64,000 nucleotides of DNA, taken from NCBI GenBank assembly GCA_011317545.1, contig WUJK01000012.1, positions 1,005,001 through 1,069,000 of the forward strand, in the 5' to 3' direction. Each line of letters starts with the position of its first letter. Within the stretch, counting starts at the first letter, position 1. Positions 56,905 to 64,000 of the stretch are shown one piece after another. A program made the translations under genes and the position numbers. The notes under the pieces are model-generated. The model was not told where the DNA came from. It saw only the letters and a program-made list of their open reading frames with translations, and made no database searches. Source of the stretch: Coniella vitis. Its lineage: Eukaryota; Ascomycota; Sordariomycetes; Diaporthales; Schizoparmaceae.

Positions 56905-58580
56905 ATGGCCGACGACCGGAAGGGTAAGATATCTGGCGTGCAGTCGCAATCTGTCGCAAGACGAATAGACCTCATTGACTCTTTCGCGTCGTCCAGATGG
57001 CGAGGCTACCATCAAAGTTGCTTCCAAGAAGAATCCTTCGTCAGGGAAAGTAAAGATGGGCTCCTTCAAACTGAAGGAGAAATTCCCAAAGATCAAGGAA
57101 GCCGGTGACTACGTGAGGGGCCATATTGTTGATGGTACGTGCAAATAGCCTCGAGCTTGTTTTTGTAATGGCACACACATCTGATCCCAAAGTCCAAAAC
57201 AGATGCAAAAAAGTCCAAAGCCAACGCTGCCGCGAATCGTGCAACATCACCGGGCACTGCAGTCAACCACCTCGATGACCTCCCTCACGAGACCTTTACC
57301 AAGGGTGTGCCTATGGTCGATAGCCCGGCACTGACCTCGTGCAAATGGTGTAAGAAGAGCATATTGATGACTACCGCAGTTGAACACATCAACGGGTGTC
57401 TCAAGATCAAGAAGGAGAAGGCGAATCGCAAGAAGGCGGCCCGAGAAGCTCGCGAACGTGCAAAGGAACAGGCGGCACGTGAAGAACGTGAGCGCCGCGC
57501 AGAAGTGGAAGGCATACCATTAGGCGGCGATGGTGACAGCGGCGACGACGACGACGACGAAAAAGGTACCGGCGGCAAATCTACCAAAAAGGTAGCTGGC
57601 AAGAGAGCTGGTGATGGAGACGTGAAGGGCAAGAAGAGGAAGGCCGATGGAGATGCCGACAAGGGACCGAAGCAAAAGAAGAAGAAGGACGAGCCGAAAC
57701 CAAAAACAAAACCGAAAGGTGAGTTATCTCAGATTATATCCGCATACACAACGATGCAGGTTTGGTTGCTGCTGCTCTTGTTTTGCTCGGCGATAGCGAG
57801 CCAATATGTGTTCGCATATGCATCAGACTTCTGCTTCAAAGTTCCAGGCGACATTCCTGGGTGCCCGCGTTGATTTTGCCTCGGATCTTGGGACTAATGT
57901 TATTCTAAAGGTCCTGTCGATGTCGAAAGGCAATGCGGTGTCCTTTTGCCTAACGGTCAGCCTTGCGCAAGGTCTTTGACGTGTAAATCCCACAGCATGG
58001 GAGCTAAACGAGCTGTGGCTGGTCGCTCACTTCCGTACGATATGCTACTGGCAGCTTACCAAAAGAAAAACCAGGCTCGCCAACAAAGTAAGCCACTCTG
58101 AAAACTGATACCATCATCAATCGCTCACAAATCATCACAGAGGCCGCATTAGATGCCAACGCTCCCATCGAGGAAGAAGATGATCCTAACGCAGGTCCTG
58201 TTGACTCGGATGAGGAGTACAACGCAGTCATGAGTGCCCTCAGAAAGTGGAACCCACAACCTGTAGTCCCACAGCCACAGCTCAACTTCCTCAAACGTGA
58301 GACGCAGCTTGTGCGCTTACGCCACGCAATCGATGCAGCAACCGACAACGGCCGGAAAAACATCTTCAAGGTCAAAGGGTACGGGGCTCAGCGTTTACCT
58401 CCGGGTCACCCTGGACACCGCCCTCCGGTGCCTATTTTGCCTGCTATGGATCAAGAAGATGCGCCTGGCGAAGAAGAGGACGATGTTCCGATGATAGGGT
58501 CTGCAGTACCAGGTAGCGCCCGGTCAGCCACCTTTGCGTCAATACCGCAGGCGCGGCAGGTATCTGTTGGTGGCGTCTAG
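56905..58580 (+). CDS. SGF73: SAGA deubiquitinase-module subunit Sgf73 (ataxin-7 family)
   Basis: Five exons: 56905-56923, 56997-57134, 57203-57718, 57911-58087 and 58141-58580, giving 429 aa in frame. A zinc knuckle C99-x2-C102...H114-x3-C118 (SCKWCKKSILMTTAVEHINGC) comes first, then a Lys/Arg/Asp-rich helix and acidic tract (residues about 120-220). The SCA7 zinc domain is in exon 4: VERQCGVLLPNGQPC, then LTCKSHSMGAKRAVAGRS. After it come LPYDMLLAAYQ and a Pro-rich acidic tail. Sgf73 anchors the Ubp8 deubiquitinase module to SAGA and acts on histone H2B (established in yeast). The first exon is only 19 bases. Confidence 0.92.
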
Positions 58581-59625
58581 GATTTTGGAATGACACACGT
58601 AAGAAGAATTCAGGATGAAAGCGGTTCTTTTGGGGGCACGGCTGTTTAAAGAATAAGTGTAATATCATTGACTGCATGGCGTTGGGTACAGGAGGACTAG
58701 GTGTTACTTGTCATGACCAAGGTTGTATAACTACCCACCCATGTTGCACACTAGTCCGACCACGGATTTGTCTTTTTTTGCCTTTCCTTGAGATATCGAA
58801 AATACCCACATGAGAATGATACTACTGTTTGGATCACGGGAATTGTTCCTGCTTTTGCTGGTGCTGGCGGGGCGTACCCTATGCAGAATTCTGTAGAACT
58901 ACCTCAAAGGCCACAGCGTCTTTGAGGGATGTTCTGATTTGGAAATTGGTCGTGTCCCGGCATGATTCAAGAATATGTTGCGGACTTCAATGATGGCAGT
59001 CAAAAAAGACTATGCCCAATCTTAGGAAAGGGTGAGGGGTAGGCAGTTCTGTACTTGTCCCTATCCGGGGCTTCTGACAGTCCGGGGTAGAACTAAAGAC
59101 CCACCGTGCTAGGACCAGCCGCACGACTTCCCAATCCATGTGCATGAACCGTTGCATCCCACCATAAGCTTTACTGTGTATCAGCCGAGGCCCGCGCCGC
59201 AGCAGCAAAGTAAACGGCAGGCCATGACGTCTATCAGCTGCTTGCTGCTGGGTGGTTCCAATAACTCTCAAAAAGGAACCACAACATTTCCTTCAAACCT
59301 TCGGTGGTTGGATAGACATTGCAGCCCCGACGCGTGCTGTATTACGTACTATCACCCTGGCATCTTGTTCTTTTGTTCTTTTCTGGTGTGCTCTCGTCTT
59401 AATTGCTAGTTACGAAACAACGAGACTTCCTCACCCGCCTTCGTATCGCTGCTCTTCTTCCGTCGCGTGACACCTTTCCCAATCTTGAAGGAAAGAAAAA
59501 ACGAACAGGCACAACGCCAAGTTGAGCTGCTCCCAGGCAAACTCGACAACAACTTGAGAAGAGCAATTACCAAAATAGCAAACGGTCGTCAAAAGCGTAC
59601 TTGGCTCGCGAAGGGTGCAGCTACC
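58581..59625. other. Intergenic, SGF73 to carrier
   Basis: 1.0 kb with no recognisable gene. The last ~200 bases are C/T-rich, then purine-rich, and probably the leader of the carrier mRNA. An open frame continues upstream of the carrier ATG to 59467 without an ATG. Confidence 0.45.
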
Positions 59626-60982
59626 ATGCCGGCAGACAAGTTCCTCCCAGCAATAGGCCACGCCGTCTCAGGCGCAGCCGGGACGGCCATTTCTACGACA
59701 GTGACATACCCACTCGACCTAGTCAACACACGGCTCAAGGTGCAGCGGACGATTTCCACGTCGCAGCAATACAAGGGCCTCGGCGACGCTTTTGCAAAGA
59801 TATGGGAGCGTGAGGGCGGTCTACAGGCCTTTTACGTGGGGCTTGGGTCGGACGTTGCTAAAAGCGTGGCAGTAGGTGGTTTCTTCCCACCCCTTTTCCC
59901 TGTACGAAAATTAAAAAGAGAAATCTCGTCACGTCCCATCCACTGTGTCAATTGCATCCGCTCGTTGATTTGAACAAAGCGAAAAGATATAGACTGATCA
60001 CTTTTATCCGCATCGATAGGACAGCTTCCTTTTCTTCCTCTTCTACACATGGTTTCGCTCTCGCCGATCCCGCACAAATAGTCGTCGCCTGCCCGCATGG
60101 GAGGAGCTCGCTGTGGGCGCTGCGGCGGGCGCCTGCGCACGTCTCTTTACGACACCCATTAGCAACGTGGTCACACGCAAGCAGACTGCCTCCCTGCTTT
60201 CCGGAAACAAGCTCAGTGATAGCCAGTGCGCACCAACAGATCCCTCATTTGCCGAAATACTGCATGTTCTCCGGGCCGAGAAGGGCTTTCTGGGTCTGTG
60301 GTCTGGCTATAGCGCAACACTGGTGTTGACGTTGAACCCGAGCATCACATTTTATTTGCAGAATGCGCTCAACAAGACACTAGTAGACCGAGGTCGGGAG
60401 GGCGAAAGTGGCGGCATGGTGTTTTTGATTGCGGCTATGAGTAAAGTTGTTGCGACCGCGGTAACATATCCGTTCAATATCGCCAAGGCGAGGATACAGG
60501 TGTCTTCCACAGACAACCCGAGACCGGGATCGCCAGACAAGCGTCCCAGCCATGATATCCTAAAAGCGGAGAAGCGAAGCAGCAGCCCAGTCGATCAGGT
60601 CAGAAAACGGGTTCACAGTCTGGCCGGCAATAATATCTTCGCATCTGTTCTAAGAATACAAAGGGAAGAAGGTCTTTCGGCCTTGTATGATGGACTTTCG
60701 GGTGAGCTGTTGAAAGCGTTCTTCAACCACGGAACGACCATGCTGTCAAAGGACATCGTCCACAAATTGATTGTCCACATGTATTTTCTCTTTGTGGCCT
60801 TCGTCAAGGCATCCCCAATCACCCAAGCCTTGCTCGCGAAACTGTCTGGCAGGAGGATCAAGGGTCCATTACGGGACAAGGTTGCTGCAAGGTATCGAGA
60901 GTTGAAAGATGCAGTACTGAGAGGGGCCCTAATTATACATCTCGTAGAGTGGGCACAAAAGAAGATAGTCGTGTCGAGATAG
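59626..60982 (+). CDS. ANT1: Peroxisomal adenine-nucleotide carrier (Ant1/PMP47 type)
   Basis: Two exons (59626-59871 and 60020-60982) over a 148-base intron give 402 aa. It has three mitochondrial-carrier repeats. Their signature helices are TYPLDLVNTRLK, TTPISNVVTRKQ and TYPFNIAKARIQ. The first exon ends SDVAKSVA and the second opens DSFLFFLFYTWFRSRRSR; the join reads straight through. Such Pmp47/Ant1-type carriers import ATP into peroxisomes for fatty-acid activation (established for yeast). The third repeat carries a hydrophilic insert with Ser/Lys, and an extended C-terminus follows. A mitochondrial target cannot be excluded without a search. Confidence 0.85.
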
Positions 60983-61067
60983 AATGGCGAACACCGATAC
61001 TGTCTTTGCGGAACACATATCTATGGCGATTTATAGTGACCGGCGTATTGCCCCTTACTCAACCACC

Positions 61068-62275
61068 TCAGCACTGGAAGGCTGTGCCCGATTTCTTGAC
61101 CTCGTTCGTCCCACTGGCAGAGAATCCCGTTCCGTCACTTTTGAGGTCAACGACACCTGGTCGTATCTTGTCCTTGTCTTTCTTGTCGTTACTCTTCTTC
61201 ATTGGCCGCTCTGTGACATCTGCATCGCATGTGTAACAACGTACCGTGTCTGGAGCGTCAATATCGGACGGATGAGCATGAGGGTCTATATGACCGGAAG
61301 GTTTCATGAACTGGTTGGCACAAGCTTTGCAGAGCACATGCCCGCATGGCTTGGCCAGGACGGCTTTGGACGCATTGGTGAGTCCCTTCTTGCAGCTAGG
61401 GCATATCCTTGTCTTCGTCTTGGTATTTTCAGAAAGTTCTTCGGTGAATTTGATCGTCACAAGTGTATGCAACGAATATGTATGAGGGTTCCGCTCTTGC
61501 GAAGACGGGCAGACGGGCGCCGTTTTGATTTTCTTCGTGATCTCGTGCAGCTTGTCTTTGGAATTCGAGGTTGGTACTACCGAAGGCACCCAGAAAGACG
61601 GTAATACAGCTTTCGAACTCTATGAAGACGCAGAATCAGTAGGTTAACCTCAGAGACCATGGCATAACAAGAACGTACCTTTTCTTCCTCAATCGCCTTC
61701 CGCGCCTTGGCGCGATCACCCTCAGCATGTTTCGAAACCTCATCCTCGTCAAGGGCGAATTTACGCTTTTCGCCCCTTTTGGCGGCTTCTGAAGTGTCTT
61801 CCTGAGGGTCAGATTCTGCTTCTCCGCTTTTGCGTCCCCCAGCGCCCTCAAGCCCAGCTTGCACCAGTTCAAACTCGCGCACCGCTCGGGCTTGTGCCTC
61901 TGCGTCGGCCTTAGCCTTGGCTTCAGCCGCATCTTTCTCCTCGAGCTCACGGGCCTTTTCTGCGCGCTTGATTTCCTTCTTTTGTGCTAGTATATTGTTC
62001 AGTGCGCATTCGCGGCAGAAAATGTCGCCTCGAGCGCAAGCCACGGGGTCGATAGCAGCTTCGAGACACAGCGAGCAAGAGCCAAAGGGCAAGAAGGAGT
62101 CACGTGTCAGACGGGCCGAAGAGGATGCCCACGCGGACTTGGCCATTGCCCGCTCGTGTGAGGTGAAGACGGCGCGAGAGGTGTTCCTTTTGCCTGGTTA
62201 ATTAGATCTTGTTGCCCATGATGGAGACTTTGGGGAGAGGGGAACAAGGTTGGGTCTTGACGTACTGTGCGACAT
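61068..62275 (-). CDS. NOSIP: NOSIP-family RING/U-box protein
   Basis: Three exons: 62275-62266, 62193-61679 and 61619-61068, giving 358 aa. The start MSHS is completed by splicing to KRNTSRAVFTSHERAMAKS, the family opening. A split U-box/RING lies at residues about 40-60 (SCSLCLEAAIDPV, then GDIFCRECAL). A long charged coiled coil follows, then SSKAVLPSFWVPSVVP at the last splice. The C-terminal finger is RICPSCKKGL to CGHVLCKACANQF. NOSIP proteins are E3 ligases with splicing-linked roles in some organisms; function in fungi is inferred. It is convergent with the carrier (85 bases between stops) and divergent from NNF1. Confidence 0.85.
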
Positions 62276-62688
62276 GGTGTAGCGTCGGTCGTGGGTGCAC
62301 AGAGACTGGTGATTCGATAGCTAGTAAGGTATGTCCAGAATAGCGCAGCTTTCGATTCCTGGAACACCAGAAATTGTTCAAGAGTAAGCAGGCGGTTGGA
62401 GTCGAAAGAGTCGGGACCGGTGCTGGTGCTGAATGCAGCGGGGCCTTGTATGTCTAATAGTATGTTAAGATTACGTAAGGCCCCAAGCCGGTGCACTTTC
62501 CCTTTTGGCAAGTCGCGTCTTCCTTCCTGCGCGTCGCACATGCATCTCTCATCACTCTCACCAACCTCGACCCTGTCGATCGACGAAACTTTCATATGCC
62601 ACCAGAAAGCGATCAAATCCTGAGCGCAGCTTGATAGTCAACAATATACAAAAGTATACAAACATAACCAGCTAGACAACCTTTCACC
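62276..62688. promoter_or_regulatory. Divergent promoter between NOSIP gene and NNF1
   Basis: A 413-base region between divergent starts. Overlapping open frames on both strands have no family features. No TATA box stands out. Confidence 0.4.
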
Positions 62689-62921
62689 ATGGCGACGGAG
62701 GACTCATCCCGGGAACCACAACCAAACGATGCGGCGGCTCGAGGCCCTAGTGTAGAGGCTCAACAAGCAGACCAACACCAATTAGTATCACAACAACCAC
62801 AGTCACAAGAGCAACCACAACCAACAGCGACAACGGAAGCAACATCAAATCCACAGTCTGGATCCATAATTGAACCATCACAACCTCCATCAGCACCTCC
62901 ACCACAACAACAACATCAGTC

Positions 62922-62988
<67 letters not shown>

Positions 62989-63852
62989 GAACCATCCCGG
63001 CCCTCATCATCTTCACAGCAACAGCAACAACAACAACAACAACAACAACAACAAGAACGTGAACAAGAACATCAACAACCTCCAACCGGAGAATCATCCC
63101 AAACATCCAACCCTCCCGCCTCGCCACCCCTCCCAGCGCGCCACACAGCAATCACCCCAGGTCCACGCGCCCAGCGCTTCCAGGAATCCTTTGACGCCGC
63201 ACTAGCCCGCACTCTCGCCAAAATTTCTACCGATAACTTTGGCTCCTGCTACCCAACCATTGCCGCACAGGCACCGCATATCCTGCGTCAGGTCCAACGC
63301 AGCATGGTCGACCGCCTTGCTCAATTATGCGCCGCCGAATTTGGGAAGATCCTCGAGCGCTACGCAGTTGTTCCGCGCCTTAATGAGCTTGAGGGTCTTG
63401 TCAGCGATGCGGAACTGCGGCGACGGTCTTCTGTCTCTGCTACTGCTGCTACCACTGCCGGCCAGCGACGTGCAGCTTCCTCCATTAAGGGTAAAGGAAA
63501 AGACGGCGAAAGCGGCAATGACAACAGCAGGAACAATAGGGATGCAGAAAGGACGGTCAAGCCCCTTCCACCACATCTGCTCCCAGCGGAAACTATTCTT
63601 GCTGCGCATCTCGCGCCACATCTTGCTAGCCAGCAGAGTCAGATGAACGCTAGGCTGCAGAATACGCAGGCTGCAAATGCCGTGCTGTGGGAGGAGATCC
63701 AGGCGCAGCGGAACGAGGTTGAGCAGTTGCTAGCTTCTCTCGAGACTTCGCTGGCAGATATTCATGCCGCAGCGGGGTTGATGGACGGCTTGCCGGCTGA
63801 GCAACTAGCTGCTGAAAGTCAGGCAGTGGAGATGGAAATTGTTGATCTTTGA
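62689..63852 (+). CDS. NNF1: Kinetochore MIND-complex subunit Nnf1, with polyglutamine N-terminus
   Basis: A single exon of 387 aa. The first ~155 residues are Gln/Pro/Ser-rich. They hold a run of 22 CAA codons (62923-62988), then 13 Gln codons (63016-63054, two CAG, rest CAA). The conserved part then starts with TPGPRAQRFQESFDAALARTLAKIS. It continues with FGSCYPTIAAQAPHIL, RLAQLCAAEFGKILERYAVVPRLNELEGLV and a C-terminal coil (NAVLWEEIQAQRNEVEQLL). Nnf1 pairs with Mtw1/Mis12 at the inner kinetochore (established). Family members are usually shorter; the excess is the Gln region. An apparent poly-valine frame on the other strand is its shadow. Confidence 0.9.
62923..63054 (+). repeat. CAA trinucleotide repeats in NNF1
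   Basis: Pure (CAA)22 at 62923-62988, a short interruption, then a second Gln run with two CAG codons. A candidate length-polymorphic site. Confidence 0.95.
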
Positions 63853-64000
63853 AAGAGAAGTGTCTCTGCTTGATTGGCTAATCTGCTACCTGGACGCAAT
63901 GGAAGAGCTCACGAGCATCCTGCCAGTGTCTGGAAGACGTTGATCCTATTGACCATGTTTTCTACGTGGGTCAAAAGCCTGCTTGCCCGACTTTCGTAAA
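63853..64000. other. 3' flank of NNF1
   Basis: Sequence after the NNF1 stop to the window end. No feature is seen in these bases. Confidence 0.4.

Noticed and set aside
62747..63151. Poly-valine frame on the minus strand
   Set aside because: Antisense shadow of the NNF1 CAA repeats.
1..64000. CRISPR arrays, bacterial operons or a secondary-metabolite cluster
   Set aside because: No direct-repeat/spacer arrays; genes have introns; no polyketide synthase, NRPS or terpene synthase is present.

Overview
The window is nuclear DNA of a filamentous ascomycete (Pezizomycotina; probably a Sordariomycete, possibly Hypocreales, which is inference). The evidence is short GT-AG introns, dispersed 5S rRNA genes, a saturated RIP (repeat-induced point mutation) block, and fungal-type genes such as SSM4/Doa10, AVT1-like, BMT2, TIM8, SGF73 and NNF1.

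Layout. Bases 1 to about 6,880 are an AT-rich block almost devoid of CpA/TpG. It contains the minus-strand wreck of a Ty3/gypsy chromovirus: gag zinc knuckle, protease, reverse transcriptase, RNase H, integrase and chromodomain are readable in order. Beyond a sharp border lie ordinary genes, left to right: a large Ala/Ser-rich membrane-anchored protein (-); the ER ubiquitin ligase SSM4/Doa10 (+); a TDT/Mae1-type anion transporter (-); a short-chain dehydrogenase (SDR, +) convergent with a Zn2Cys6 regulator (-); tRNA-Ser(AGA) (-); an AVT1-like vacuolar amino-acid transporter (+); a METTL25/RRNAD1-type methyltransferase (+); 5S rRNA (+) and intron-bearing tRNA-Trp(CCA) (+); a Ran1-like kinase (-) with a long upstream region; about 4.5 kb without a recognisable gene; enolase-phosphatase UTR4 (+); a second SDR (+); BMT2 (-) divergent from ribosomal protein uL23/RPL25 (+); TIM8 (-); a second identical 5S rRNA (-); SAGA subunit SGF73 (+); a peroxisomal ANT1/PMP47-type carrier (+); a NOSIP-type RING protein (-) divergent from kinetochore NNF1 (+).

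Most genes are unrelated housekeeping genes, not a biosynthetic cluster. Functional themes are protein quality control, ribosome and rRNA modification, organelle import and transport, and chromatin and chromosome segregation. Exon structures were built by hand from reading frames, splice signals and family conservation; every multi-exon model given closes in frame.

The most unexplained signal is a 9-base word, TACATAGTA / TACTATGTA. I found it 16 times, only in non-coding DNA, against roughly 0.4 expected from uniform base composition. It clusters in the gene-free 44-47 kb stretch and forms one inverted pair near 49.78 kb.
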